The translations under genes were made by a program, and so were the position numbers. From Azospirillum sp. OGB3 (lineage in GTDB: Bacteria; Pseudomonadota; Alphaproteobacteria; Azospirillales; Azospirillaceae): 64,000 nucleotides of DNA. Below, in pieces: positions 36,975 through 45,274 of the stretch (the first letter of the stretch is position 1; each line of letters starts with the position of its first letter). The notes beneath the pieces are model-generated. The model made no database searches. It was not told the DNA's origin and was given only the letters and a program-made list of their open reading frames with translations. The stretch lies in the NCBI RefSeq assembly GCF_014192915.1, contig NZ_JACHYN010000010.1:124001-188000 (forward strand). Direction: 5' to 3'.

Positions 36975-37823
36975 TCACAGGCCGGCGGCGCGGGCGAGCA
37001 GCTCGTCGGCGAGTTTCGGCTGGGCGCCGAAGATGGCCTCGACCGCGGCGGCAGCCTGGGCGTCCGGCGTCGGCGCGTCGGCCTCGACCATCGTGGCCTT
37101 CTGGGCGCGCGGCTTGGGCACGAAGACCTTCGACACGACGGTGGGTGAGCCCTTCAGCCCGACCTTCGTCTCTTCGGCGCCGGTGGTGTCCTTGCTCCAG
37201 GTCTTCAGGCCGTAGCGGGCGGCGCGGAACATGTCGTCCATCTTGCCGAAGCGGATGGTGTTCGTGCCTTCGAGCATCGTGATCATGCAGGGCAGCGCGG
37301 TCTTCAGCACCTGCACGCCGCCTTCGGAACGGCGGTGCACGACGATCTCCCTGGCGCCCTGGTCGATCGATTCGATCTTCGTGATGTAGGTGAGCTGCTG
37401 GAAGCCCAACCGCGTGGCGATGCCCGGACCGACCTGCGCGGTGTCGCCGTCGACCGTCTGCTTGCCGCAGAAGACCAGATCGACCGTCTCCTCCTCCGAC
37501 AGCTTCTTGATGGCGGAGGTCAGCGCGTAGGAGGTCGCCAGCGTGTCCGACCCGGCGAACTTGCGGTCGGTCAGCAGCACCGCGTCGTCGGCGCCCAGCG
37601 ACAGCGCCTTGCGCAGCGAGGTTTCGGCCATCGGCGGCCCCATGGTCAGGACGGTGACGCGGGCGCCGACCTTGTCCTTGATCCGCAGCGCCTCCTCCAG
37701 CGAGAAGAGGTCGAAGGGGTTGATGATGGCCGGGACGCCCTGACGCATGATCGTGTTCGTCACGGGGTGGATGCGGATCTGGGCGCTGTCGGGCACCTGT
37801 TTGATACAGACAACGATGTGCAT
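36975..37823 (-). CDS. fixA: electron-transfer flavoprotein beta subunit FixA
   Basis: A 282-residue ETF beta subunit starting MHIVVCIKQVPDSAQIRIHP. The AMP/FAD-binding region includes FSLEEALRIKD, ALSLGADDAVLLTD and CGKQTVDGDTAQVGPGIA. It accepts NADH electrons for bifurcation. AGGAG lies 6 bases before ATG 37823. First gene of fixABCX, driven by the sigma-54 promoter and NifA site just upstream. Confidence 0.96.
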   Translation of the reverse strand: MHIVVCIKQVPDSAQIRIHPVTNTIMRQGVPAIINPFDLFSLEEALRIKDKVGARVTVLTMGPPMAETSLRKALSLGADDAVLLTDRKFAGSDTLATSYALTSAIKKLSEEETVDLVFCGKQTVDGDTAQVGPGIATRLGFQQLTYITKIESIDQGAREIVVHRRSEGGVQVLKTALPCMITMLEGTNTIRFGKMDDMFRAARYGLKTWSKDTTGAEETKVGLKGSPTVVSKVFVPKPRAQKATMVEADAPTPDAQAAAAVEAIFGAQPKLADELLARAAGL

Positions 37824-37878
37824 CCCGGTCTCCTTGACATTCCGCCGCCTGTCGCGCGGCGTGGCTGCGGCCCTATCA

Positions 37879-37893
37879 GCAAGCGGCGTGCCA
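37879..37893 (-). promoter_or_regulatory. sigma-54 promoter of fixABCX
   Basis: Minus-strand TGGCACGCCGCTTGC matches the -24/-12 consensus TGGCACG-N4-TTGC exactly. It lies 56 bp before the fixA start. Confidence 0.92.
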
Positions 37894-37951
37894 GTTCTGC
37901 GCGTCTGCGGTAAGATATTGAAAATAATCAATTTAATGGCGATTGAGAGAT

Positions 37952-37967
37952 TGTCGCAAAAACGACA
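37952..37967 (-). promoter_or_regulatory. NifA upstream activator site of fixA
   Basis: TGTCGCAAAAACGACA is a TGT-N10-ACA site, 58 bp upstream of the -24/-12 element. The AT-rich stretch between (37912-37936) suits DNA bending by IHF. Confidence 0.88.
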
Positions 37968-38102
37968 AAGGGCCAACGTGTCGGCTTCTCAACAGGGGTG
38001 TGCGCCGCGGCCCGACGCGATTCCGGAGCCCCGTCCGGCCTCTGTCGCCAACCGGACAAACCCGACAACGGCCGGCGGCGGCGATGGACGGCCAGAAAGC
38101 GG

Positions 38103-38146
38103 AACGGCCCGCGGACGCGCGCCGGAAGGCGGGTCCGCAGGCCGTT
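38103..38146 (-). terminator. possible terminator of nifW
   Basis: Stem AACGGCCCGCGGAC/GTCCGCAGGCCGTT with one mismatch lies 20 bp after the nifW stop. The following minus-strand bases are only moderately T-rich. Confidence 0.5.
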
Positions 38147-38168
38147 TTAAAATCGAACGAAGAAGGGA

Positions 38169-38492
38169 TCAGGTCGGCAGCAGGGCGTCCAGCGGGACGA
38201 AACGGTCGGCCATCCGCTTGGCCTCCTCCTGGTGGACCTTGAAGGTCTTCTCGGCGATGGCGTTGGACACCACGAAGTCCTGGTAGGCGCGCTGGAGATG
38301 GGCGCTGTAGCGCGCGGCCATGCCCTCGTCGTCCAGCCCCTCCATGCCGGTGTCGGCGGACAGATAGTCGTGAAAGCGCTGCAGGATGTGCAGGCGGTTC
38401 ACGTTCACCACGCGCTGCTCGTAGGTGACGCCGAGGAAGCGCAGGAAATCCTCCGCGGTCTCCAGATCCTCCAGATCGTCCTTGAAGCTCAT
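38169..38492 (-). CDS. nifW: nitrogenase-stabilising/protective protein NifW
   Basis: A 107-residue NifW: LEDLETAEDFLRFLGVTYEQRVVNVNRLHILQRF near the N-terminus, then YQDFVVSNAIAEKTFKVHQEE. NifW is needed for full activity of the MoFe protein and is thought to protect or mature it. Start 38492 follows AAGGA. Last gene of the iscA-nifUSV-cysE-nifW run, 17 bp after cysE. Confidence 0.93.
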   Translation of the reverse strand: MSFKDDLEDLETAEDFLRFLGVTYEQRVVNVNRLHILQRFHDYLSADTGMEGLDDEGMAARYSAHLQRAYQDFVVSNAIAEKTFKVHQEEAKRMADRFVPLDALLPT

Positions 38493-38509
38493 GGCGGGGT
38501 CCTTTCCGT

Positions 38510-39388
38510 TCAGATGACGTAATGATCGGCGTGGGCGCCGGTGTCGTGGTGATCGTGGTTGCGGTCGCCGCAGGCGTCCTGGTCGCACAGGTTTCCGCAG
38601 CTCCGGCAGACGATGCCGTCGAGCGGCAGATCGTCCAGCCGGATCGCGCTCAGCGGCGGGGCCGAATGGGGCGGGGCGGGGCGCGTGGCCTCCTCCGCCG
38701 CGTGGGCCTCCAGCCGGGCCTCGATGCGGTTGATGTGGTCGATCAGGCAGGCGATGGCCTTGCCGACCGGGTCGGGCATCAGGTGGTGGTCGAGATCGAT
38801 GCCGTGGGCGGCCAGCCGGCGTTGGGTGTCGGGACGGACGACGCGGCCGGGGATGCCGACCACCGTCATGCCCTCCGGCACGTCCTTGGTCACCACGGAG
38901 TTGGCGCCAACGCGGCAGTGGGCGCCGACGGTGATCGGCCCCAGGATCTTGGCCCCGGACCCGACCAGCACGCCGTCACCCAGCGTCGGGTGGCGCTTGC
39001 CCTTGGTCCAGGAGGTGCCGCCCAGCGTCACGCCGTGGTAGAGCGTCACGTCGTCGCCGACCTCCGCGGTTTCGCCGATGACGACGCCGGCCCCGTGGTC
39101 GATGAAGAAGCGGCGGCCGATGGTGGCGCCGGGGTGGATGTCGATGTTGGTCAGGGCGCGGGCCAGATAGGACAGGAAGCGCGCCGGCCAGCGCAGACCC
39201 CGCCGCCACATGGCGTTGGACAGCCGGTGGACCACCAGCGCGTGGATGCCGGGGTAGCAGGTCAGCACGTCGAGGACGTTGCGCGCCGCCGGGTCGCGGT
39301 CGAAGACGCAGGCGACGTCCTCGCGCAGCAGCCGCCACAGGCTGGCTTCCTTCATGGCGAGGTCCGGGTGGGCGTCGATCGCGGCCAT
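38510..39388 (-). CDS. cysE: serine O-acetyltransferase with Cys/His-rich tail
   Basis: A 292-residue hexapeptide-repeat acetyltransferase: DIHPGATIGRRFFIDHGAG, VVIGETAEVGDDVTLYHGV, LGGTSWTKGKRHPTLGDG. It makes O-acetylserine, raising cysteine supply for the NifS-driven Fe-S assembly, as NifP does in Azotobacter. The core ends near residue 210. The extra tail has CRSCGNLCDQDACGDRNHDHH, a likely metal-binding patch not typical of CysE. The start at 39388 follows GGAGG, 13 bp after nifV. Confidence 0.93.
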   Translation of the reverse strand: MAAIDAHPDLAMKEASLWRLLREDVACVFDRDPAARNVLDVLTCYPGIHALVVHRLSNAMWRRGLRWPARFLSYLARALTNIDIHPGATIGRRFFIDHGAGVVIGETAEVGDDVTLYHGVTLGGTSWTKGKRHPTLGDGVLVGSGAKILGPITVGAHCRVGANSVVTKDVPEGMTVVGIPGRVVRPDTQRRLAAHGIDLDHHLMPDPVGKAIACLIDHINRIEARLEAHAAEEATRPAPPHSAPPLSAIRLDDLPLDGIVCRSCGNLCDQDACGDRNHDHHDTGAHADHYVI

Positions 39389-39401
39389 GGGGTCCTCCGG
39401 A

Positions 39402-40547
39402 TCACGAAGAGACGACGCTCCAGCGGGTGGCGTCGTCGTGGAAGGCGCGCAACTCCTCCGCCGTCGGGGCGCGCTTGGCGCGGGTGGCGAGGGCGCGGAC
39501 CCGCGGCAGCACCGCCTGGGCAGTGGCGTCGTCGCAGGCGATGCCGAGCTGGCCGTAGGCCATCTTCACCCCGGCCGTGCCGGAATGCTTGCCCAGCACG
39601 ATGCGGTGCTCGCGCCCCACCTCGGCGGGGTCGAAATTCTGGTAGGTGGCGCGGTCGCGCAGCAGCCCGTCGACGTGGATGCCGGCCTCGTGCGTGAAGA
39701 CGGCGTCGCCGACGATCGACTTGTTGACCGCCACCGGCCGGTTGGACGCGCGCTCCACGAGGTCGGAGATCGCCCCCAGCGCGCGGGTGTCCACCCCGCA
39801 GTCCTGGCCGTAGAGCACCTTCAGCGACACCACCACCTCCTCCAGCGGGGCGTTGCCGGCGCGCTCGCCGAGACCGTTGACGGTGGTGTTGACGTGGGTC
39901 GCCCCGCCCAGCACGGCGGCCAGCGAGTTGGCGTTGGCGAGGCCGAGGTCGTCGTGGGCGTGGATCTCGATCTCCAAATCGGTGGCCCGGCGCAGCCGTT
40001 CGATGCAGGCGCGCGTCTGGAAGGGGTCGAGCACGCCCAGCGTGTCGGCGAAGCGGAAGCGGCGGGCGCCGGCCTCCTGCGCCACGGTCGCGGCGGCGAT
40101 CAGGAAATCCATGTCGGCGCGCGAGGAGTCCTCGCCGCCCAGGCTGACCTCCAGCCCGTGGTCGCGGGCCGTCTTGACCTTGCGTTCGATCTCCGCCAGG
40201 GCCCAGGCGCGGCTGCGCTTCAGCTTTTTGGTGATGTGGATGTCGGAGACGGGCATCGACAGGTTGACGGTGCCGACCCGGCAGTCCAGCGCGGCTTTCA
40301 GGTCGGTGTCGTGCATGCGGCACCAGACCATCAGCCGCGCCTTCAGCCCCAGAGCGGCGACGGCGCGGATGCCCTCGCGCTCCTCCGGGCCCATGGCGGG
40401 GATGCCGATCTCCAGCTCCGGCACGCCGGCCTCGTCGAGTGCGCGGGCGATGGCGATCTTCTCGTCGAGCGTGAAGGCGACCCCCGCCGTCTGCTCCCCG
40501 TCGCGCAGCGTCGTGTCGTTGATGATGGTGGAACCGGCCATCGGCAT
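39402..40547 (-). CDS. nifV: homocitrate synthase NifV
   Basis: A 381-residue enzyme of the isopropylmalate/homocitrate synthase family. The N-terminal catalytic signature is INDTTLRDGEQTAGVAF, with metal ligands in EIHAHDDLGLANANSLA and NTTVNGLGERAGNAPLEE. It condenses 2-oxoglutarate and acetyl-CoA to homocitrate, the organic ligand of FeMo-co. The first ATG (40547) has GAGG at 8 bases; ATG 40541 is the alternative. A REP-like repeat separates it from nifS. Confidence 0.95.
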   Translation of the reverse strand: MPMAGSTIINDTTLRDGEQTAGVAFTLDEKIAIARALDEAGVPELEIGIPAMGPEEREGIRAVAALGLKARLMVWCRMHDTDLKAALDCRVGTVNLSMPVSDIHITKKLKRSRAWALAEIERKVKTARDHGLEVSLGGEDSSRADMDFLIAAATVAQEAGARRFRFADTLGVLDPFQTRACIERLRRATDLEIEIHAHDDLGLANANSLAAVLGGATHVNTTVNGLGERAGNAPLEEVVVSLKVLYGQDCGVDTRALGAISDLVERASNRPVAVNKSIVGDAVFTHEAGIHVDGLLRDRATYQNFDPAEVGREHRIVLGKHSGTAGVKMAYGQLGIACDDATAQAVLPRVRALATRAKRAPTAEELRAFHDDATRWSVVSS

Positions 40548-40580
40548 GACGTGAGCCTCGATGCGAATGCGTCGCGGTGG

Positions 40581-40686
40581 TTGCCCCCTCCCTCCCCACT
40601 GCGTGGGTCCCCTCCCTCCCCCGCTGGGCGGGAGAGGGCCTTGATTCCCTTCCCTGCGAAGCGGGGGAGGGTTAGGGAGGGGGCAG
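40581..40686. repeat. REP-like hairpin element between nifS and nifV
   Basis: The outer arms TTGCCCCCTCCCT and AGGGAGGGGGCA enclose an inner hairpin with core CCCGCTGGGCGGG and a second one, CCCTGCGAAGCGGGGGAGGG. The element has the same layout as that at 45170-45257. Confidence 0.8.
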
Positions 40687-40792
40687 CGGGGCCAGAAAGT
40701 GTGTCGCAGACCGGGCCGGGGAACCGCGTCCCGGCGGGTGTCGTCGGGCGGGTTGCCGGGGCGTGGGCCCGGCCCGGCCTGCGATCTCGGTG

Positions 40793-42010
40793 TTACGAAT
40801 AGACCGGGGCGAACTCCTTCGGCGCGCCCGCCTGCGACCAGTAGGGCGACAGCGAGCGCAGCTTCGCGATGATGCCGGGAACGACCGCGATCACCCGGTC
40901 GATCTCCTCCTCGGTCGTCTCGCGCGACAGGGAGAAGCGGGTGGCGCCGTGGGCGGCGGTGTAGGGCACGCCCATCGCCCGCATCACGTGGCTCGGCTCC
41001 AGCGACCCGGAGGTGCAGGCCGACCCCGAGGAGGCGGCGATGCCGGCCTCGTTCAGCAGGAGGAGGATCGCCTCGCCCTCGATGTACTCGAAGGCGACGT
41101 TGCAGGTGTTGGGCAGGCGGTTGGCCGGGTTGCCGGTGACGAAGCAGTTGGGAACGGCGGCCAGGATGGCCTGCTCCAGCTTGTCGCGCAGCGCCCTCAC
41201 CCGCGTGTTCTCGTCGGTCATGTGCATGAGCGCGAGCTGTGCCGCCGCCCCCAACCCGACGATGCCCGGCGCGTTCTCCGTGCCGGCGCGGCGCGAGCGT
41301 TCCTGGTGGCCGCCGCGCAGCATCGGGCGGAAGCGCAGGCCGCGCTTGACGTAGAGCGCGCCGATGCCCTTGGGCGCGTGCAGCTTGTGGCCGGACAGCG
41401 ACAGCATGTCCACCGCGCTGGTGGCGAGCGTCATCGGGATCTTGCCGACCGCCTGCACCGCGTCGGTGTGGAACACCGCCCCCGCCGCCTTGGCGAGCTG
41501 GGCCAGCTCCTCGATCGGGAAGATCGTCCCGGTTTCGTTGTTCGCCCACATGATCGAGACGATGGCGACGTCCGGACCCAGCGCCGCCTCGTAGGCGTCG
41601 AGGTCGAGGTTGCCCCGGTTGTCCACGCCGATGCGGTGGACGGTGTAGCCGCGCTTCTTCTCCAGATAGTCGCACAGCGCCAGGACGGCGGGATGCTCGA
41701 CCACGCTGGTGACGATGCTCTTCTTCTTCGGATAGGCCTCCAGCACCGACAGGATGGCGGTGTTGTCGCTCTCCGTGCCGCCGGAGGTGAAGACGATCTC
41801 GCTGTCATGGGCGGCGCCGAGCAGCGCCTGCACCTGCTTGCGCGCCCATTCGATCTTGCCGCCCACCGCGGCGCCGAAGCCGTGCATGGAGGAGGGGTTG
41901 CCGAACTGCTCGGTGAACAGCGGCAGCATCTCCGCCAGCACCTCCGGATCGACGCGGGTGGTGGCGTTGTTGTCGAGGTAGATGCCCTTTTGAAGGTTGT
42001 TCGCGGTCAT
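40793..42010 (-). CDS. nifS: cysteine desulfurase NifS
   Basis: A 405-residue class V PLP enzyme. The Schiff-base lysine is K209 in LSLSGHKLHAPKG and the persulfide cysteine C332 in SSGSACTSGSLEPS. It provides sulfur to NifU for nitrogenase Fe-S clusters. The start is 3 bp after the nifU stop, so the two are tightly coupled. Length and motifs are those of NifS rather than IscS. Confidence 0.96.
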   Translation of the reverse strand: MTANNLQKGIYLDNNATTRVDPEVLAEMLPLFTEQFGNPSSMHGFGAAVGGKIEWARKQVQALLGAAHDSEIVFTSGGTESDNTAILSVLEAYPKKKSIVTSVVEHPAVLALCDYLEKKRGYTVHRIGVDNRGNLDLDAYEAALGPDVAIVSIMWANNETGTIFPIEELAQLAKAAGAVFHTDAVQAVGKIPMTLATSAVDMLSLSGHKLHAPKGIGALYVKRGLRFRPMLRGGHQERSRRAGTENAPGIVGLGAAAQLALMHMTDENTRVRALRDKLEQAILAAVPNCFVTGNPANRLPNTCNVAFEYIEGEAILLLLNEAGIAASSGSACTSGSLEPSHVMRAMGVPYTAAHGATRFSLSRETTEEEIDRVIAVVPGIIAKLRSLSPYWSQAGAPKEFAPVYS

Positions 42011-42013
42011 GGC

Positions 42014-42931
42014 TCAGGCCCCCACCGGCAGGAGGGAGGCGGGCTTGACGCGGACGAACTCGCCCAGCGCCTCGACCAGCTTGGCCTGCACGCCCATCAT
42101 GGTGCCGGCGGACTGCGAACAGCCGGAACAGGCGCCCGTCAGCCGGACGTAGATGTCCTTGCCGTCGATGTCCACCAGCTCCACGTCGCCGCCGTCGCGC
42201 TGGATCTGCGGGCGCAGCTCCTCGATGGCGACCATGATCTTCTGCATGCGCTGCACGTTCGTGAGCTTCGCCGGGGCGGCCTCGGCCTTCGGGGCCAGCG
42301 GCTTGATGGCGTCCAGCCCGACCGTGCCGGGCGCGTGGGGCTTGGGCGGGGCCAGCGCGCCGGTCTTGGCGAGCACGGCCTCCAGCACCTCCTCGATCTT
42401 CTCGTGGCAGGTCTGGCAGGAGCCGCCGGCCTTGGTGTAGTGGGTGACCTCCTCCAGCGTGGTCAGGCTGTTGACGGTCACCGCGCGCTCGATCATCGCC
42501 GCGTCGATGCCGAAGCACTTGCAGACCAGCTCGCCTTCCTCGTGGTCGTCGACCCACTCCTCGCCCTTGAAGTCGGCGATGGCGGCGCGGAGCGCCTCGG
42601 CGCCCATGACCGAACAGTGCATCTTCTCCGGCGGCAGGCCGCCCAGATACTCGGCGATGTCGCGGTTGGTGACGGCCAGCGCCTCGTCCACCGTCTTGCC
42701 GATGATCATCTCCGTCAGCGCCGACGAGGACGCGATGGCCGAGCCGCAGCCGAAGGTCTGGAACTTCGCGTCCTCGATGACCTTGCTGTCGGGGTTGACC
42801 TTCATCATCAGCTTCAGGGCGTCGCCGCAGGTGATCGACCCGACCTCGCCCACGGCGTTCGCCTCATCCAGCGCGCCGGCGTTCTTCGGGTTGAAGAAGT
42901 GTTCCTTGACCTTGTCGGTGTAGTTCCACAT
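42014..42931 (-). CDS. nifU: Fe-S cluster scaffold protein NifU
   Basis: A 305-residue three-domain NifU. The IscU-like domain (1-125) has cysteines in GSITCGDALK, FGCGSAIASSS and MHCSVMG. The central [2Fe-2S] domain has CKCFGID and CQTCHEK (about 136-185). The C-terminal Nfu domain has GACSGCSQSAGTMMG. It assembles clusters from NifS sulfur and donates them to NifH and other targets. Start 42931 follows AAAGG. Confidence 0.96.
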   Translation of the reverse strand: MWNYTDKVKEHFFNPKNAGALDEANAVGEVGSITCGDALKLMMKVNPDSKVIEDAKFQTFGCGSAIASSSALTEMIIGKTVDEALAVTNRDIAEYLGGLPPEKMHCSVMGAEALRAAIADFKGEEWVDDHEEGELVCKCFGIDAAMIERAVTVNSLTTLEEVTHYTKAGGSCQTCHEKIEEVLEAVLAKTGALAPPKPHAPGTVGLDAIKPLAPKAEAAPAKLTNVQRMQKIMVAIEELRPQIQRDGGDVELVDIDGKDIYVRLTGACSGCSQSAGTMMGVQAKLVEALGEFVRVKPASLLPVGA

Positions 42932-42979
42932 GACGCCTTGCCTTTCCCGACGTTATCGGGTGGGGGAGAGTGTTCGGGG

Positions 42980-43360
42980 TTAGTGGGCGGTGCCGCAGCC
43001 GCCGGCCGACGGCGCGGAGGAGCAGCTGCCCCCCGGACCCGCCGAGAAGGACTTGCCGCAGCCGCAGCTGCCCGTGGCGTTCGGGTTGTCGAACTTGAAG
43101 CCCGCGCCCTCGACCCCTTCGACGAAATCGACCACCACGCCGGTCAGGAAGGGCTGGCTGGTCGGATCGACGAAGATCGTCACCGGGCCGAAGGTCAGCA
43201 CGGCGTCCTCGTCGCCCGCCGTGGCCTCCAGCCCCATCTGGTACTTCATGCCGGCGCAGCCGCCGTCGGCCACCGCGATGCGCAGGCCGGCCGCGGCGCC
43301 GCCGGACTTCGCCAGCACGCGCTCCAGGGTGTTCACCGCCGCATCCGTCAGGGTCACCAT
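42980..43360 (-). CDS. nif-associated IscA/HesB-like A-type carrier
   Basis: A 126-residue A-type Fe-S carrier: C35 in ADGGCAGMKY and the C-terminal pair C99/C101 in GSCGCGKSFS. The canonical fold ends near 107; a short extra tail adds C113 and C122. The start at 43360 follows GGAGG. It is first in the iscA-nifU-nifS-nifV-cysE-nifW unit and directly downstream of a sigma-54 promoter. Confidence 0.92.
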   Translation of the reverse strand: MVTLTDAAVNTLERVLAKSGGAAAGLRIAVADGGCAGMKYQMGLEATAGDEDAVLTFGPVTIFVDPTSQPFLTGVVVDFVEGVEGAGFKFDNPNATGSCGCGKSFSAGPGGSCSSAPSAGGCGTAH

Positions 43361-43416
43361 GTCTGCCGCCTCCAAATGCTCCGTCGGGCATGCCGACCGT
43401 TCCTGGTCATAGAACA

Positions 43417-43431
43417 GCAAGCGGTGTGCCA
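43417..43431 (-). promoter_or_regulatory. sigma-54 promoter of the iscA-nifUSV operon
   Basis: Minus-strand TGGCACACCGCTTGC keeps TGGCAC and TTGC at the correct spacing, 57 bp upstream of the iscA-like gene. Confidence 0.92.
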
Positions 43432-43483
43432 ACTTCTAAGTTGTTGATTTTGATAAATTGTCAGATCGGGTGGCTGGTGTTTT

Positions 43484-43499
43484 CCCGACAATTGTCGGG
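43484..43499. promoter_or_regulatory. 16-bp perfect palindrome near the iscA-nifU activator site
   Basis: CCCGACAATTGTCGGG is fully self-complementary and sits 9 bp from the NifA site. It contains the CCCGACAA half that recurs in the other NifA sites here, but no TGT-N10-ACA spacing of its own. Confidence 0.45.
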
Positions 43500-43508
43500 T
43501 CGGGGCCA

Positions 43509-43524
43509 TGTCGGCTTTGCGACA
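43509..43524 (-). promoter_or_regulatory. NifA upstream activator site of iscA-nifUSV
   Basis: TGTCGGCTTTGCGACA is a TGT-N10-ACA site, 77 bp upstream of the -24/-12 promoter. Confidence 0.88.
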
Positions 43525-43641
43525 TCCTGCGACGAAAGGACGCACAATTTGATTATGGGCTTTTGCGAAACCGGCTTGCGGCCCATACAGGATTGTCGGT
43601 CGGGCGCACGGTTTCGCGAAACAACGGAAAGGGACGGGGTA

Positions 43642-44139
43642 ATGGAGCGGCCGGTCGAATTGCGGATGTCCAACGGGCGCATGGCCTTCGGCGAGGTGCC
43701 CGAGCACATCGACGAGAAGCTCCAAGAGGCGGTGAAGGCACGCCCCGACGCCGCGGCCTGCGAGGCACTGCTGTGGGAGGCCCACCGGATGGGGCCGCGC
43801 GTCCTGCCGGTCTTCTACGCGCTCTACAAATTCTACTTCAACCGCAAGCGCCTCGCGGATGCGGAGCGGGTGGCGATGATCGGTCTGGACGCGGCGGCGC
43901 GCGAGGGTGGATACGCCGGCGACTGGCGGGGCCTGCGCGTGGACAGCGCGGATTGGGCGAAGGAAGGGCCGCCGCGCTTCACCCTCTTCACCCTGAAGGC
44001 GTTGGCCTTCATCAGCCTGCGCAGCGCGCGGGTGGAGGACGCGCGGGCGATCCTCGCCAAGCTGGTGGAGATCGACCCGCAGGACCGGGTCGGCTACGGC
44101 GTCATCGCCGCGCTGGCGAGGGGCGTGGGGGACGAGTGA
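43642..44139 (+). CDS. nif-cluster protein of unknown function, TPR-like
   Basis: A 165-residue helical protein. The pattern of paired helices (ACEALLWEAHRMGPRVLPVFYALYKFYF, then RVEDARAILAKLVEIDPQD) resembles tetratricopeptide repeats. There is a strong purine-rich ribosome site before ATG 43642. It is the only plus-strand gene in the middle of the nif cluster, divergent from the iscA-like gene and convergent with nifQ. No sigma-54 promoter is visible on its strand. Location suggests a role in nitrogenase biogenesis; function unknown. Confidence 0.75.
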   Translation: MERPVELRMSNGRMAFGEVPEHIDEKLQEAVKARPDAAACEALLWEAHRMGPRVLPVFYALYKFYFNRKRLADAERVAMIGLDAAAREGGYAGDWRGLRVDSADWAKEGPPRFTLFTLKALAFISLRSARVEDARAILAKLVEIDPQDRVGYGVIAALARGVGDE

Positions 44140-44176
44140 CTCGGCAAAGGGACGGGTGATTGGCGGATCGGGTCCG

Positions 44177-44767
44177 TCAGTCACCCGCCCCGAAGCAGAC
44201 CGCTTCCGCGCCGCAATCGCGGCAGACCGGGGCGCCACAGGGGATCAGCCCGTCCCGCGCGCAGAGGAAGCGGTAGAGAAAGGCCTTCCAGCGGGTGCCG
44301 GTGGCGTTGAGTCGGGCCAGCGGTTCGAAATGGCGCTCCATCAGCGCCGCGAGGTGGCTCGGTCCGGCCAGCCCGAGGTCCCGCCACAGCTCACCCTCGT
44401 CGAGCATGGCCCGCGCCACGATGGCGGCGAGCCAGTCCTCCTCCTCGATGCCCAGCGAGCGGTGGGCGAGCAGGAGGGCGGCGATGTCGTCCGCCTCACC
44501 CCGGAGAAGCACAGGCAGAGGGGCGGGCGAGCTGTCGGGAACCGGCAGGCCGGCCGCGAAGGCGCCGGGAAAGTAGCGGTCGAGAAGCTGGCCAAGCGCC
44601 CGCTCGTCGAGACCCAGCGCGCCCGGACCCGCCGGCCAGCGGCGAGCCAGGATGCAGGCGAACAGATGCGCGTCGAAGACGTTGCAGCGTCCCTGGCGGT
44701 CGGTCAGCCAGCGGTACAGCCGCGTGGTGTCGCCCACCCCCGGCGGGGCGGCGTGCAGGATGCCCAT
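44177..44767 (-). CDS. nifQ: molybdenum-handling protein NifQ
   Basis: A 196-residue NifQ. The C-terminal metal motif is RWKAFLYRFLCARDGLIPC followed by CRDCGAEAVC, giving the Cx4... Cx2Cx5C arrangement that holds a Mo-Fe-S cluster. The preceding MERHFEPLARLNATGTRWK is also conserved. NifQ delivers molybdenum for FeMo-co assembly on NifEN. The stop converges with the unknown gene 37 bp away. Confidence 0.93.
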   Translation of the reverse strand: MGILHAAPPGVGDTTRLYRWLTDRQGRCNVFDAHLFACILARRWPAGPGALGLDERALGQLLDRYFPGAFAAGLPVPDSSPAPLPVLLRGEADDIAALLLAHRSLGIEEEDWLAAIVARAMLDEGELWRDLGLAGPSHLAALMERHFEPLARLNATGTRWKAFLYRFLCARDGLIPCGAPVCRDCGAEAVCFGAGD

Positions 44768-44819
44768 GGCGTCCTCCTCCGGGGGTGGTCAGGCCGTCTC
44801 AGGCAAGGTTGGGCGACCG

Positions 44820-45113
44820 TCAGGCCGCCTGGGGCAAGTGGGTGATGCAGCTCTTGGAGCAGACCTTGCCGCAGCTCTCGCAGCCGATGCAGTTGCCGGC
44901 GTTCTTGACGCTCATGACCTTCTTCTCGGCCTCGTCGTCGAAGGCGTCGACGATGTCGCCATCCTCGGTGATGCCGATCAGTTCCAGCACGTCGCGGCCG
45001 CAGACCTTGAAGCAGCGGCCGCAGCCGATGCACATCTTCTGGTCGACGCTTTCCACGAATTTCGGCGTCCAGGCGGCGCCGCCGCGGGTGGTGCCGGTCA
45101 CGAACTCAGCCAT
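44820..45113 (-). CDS. fdxB: nif-specific ferredoxin III
   Basis: A 97-residue 2[4Fe-4S] ferredoxin with CIGCGRCFKVCGRD and CIGCESCGKVCSKSC separated by an acidic insert (about 44-70), as in FdxB of nif clusters. It probably donates electrons during cofactor assembly or to nitrogenase. It lies between the small nifX-linked genes and nifQ in the same direction. Confidence 0.93.
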   Translation of the reverse strand: MAEFVTGTTRGGAAWTPKFVESVDQKMCIGCGRCFKVCGRDVLELIGITEDGDIVDAFDDEAEKKVMSVKNAGNCIGCESCGKVCSKSCITHLPQAA

Positions 45114-45169
45114 CGTCTGCTCCTCAATCGGGCTTGGTGTGTTGTTTGGTGGGAATTGGACGCTGTGGT

Positions 45170-45257
45170 TGCCCCCACCCCGGCCCTCCCCCGCTGGGCG
45201 GGGGAGGGGGAACAGTTCCCTCCCCTGCGCAGCGGGGGAGGGTTAGGGTGGGGGCAA
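45170..45257. repeat. REP-like hairpin element upstream of fdxB
   Basis: The outer arms TTGCCCCCACCC and GGGTGGGGGCAA are exact complements. They enclose CCCTCCCCCGCTGGGCGGGG and CCCTCCCCTGCGCAGCGGGG hairpins. It sits between the small nifX-linked gene and fdxB and resembles the element at 40581-40686. Confidence 0.82.
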
Positions 45258-45274
45258 TGTTTCCGAACCAGCGC

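Noticed and set aside
43525..43641. Search for a sigma-54 promoter for the plus-strand unknown gene
   Set aside because: No GG-N10-GC element was found. The nearby NifA site fits the opposite iscA-nifUSV promoter.
40581..45257. Clustered GC-rich repeats as a possible CRISPR array
   Set aside because: Copies are kilobases apart, are self-complementary hairpins and have no regular spacers or cas genes.
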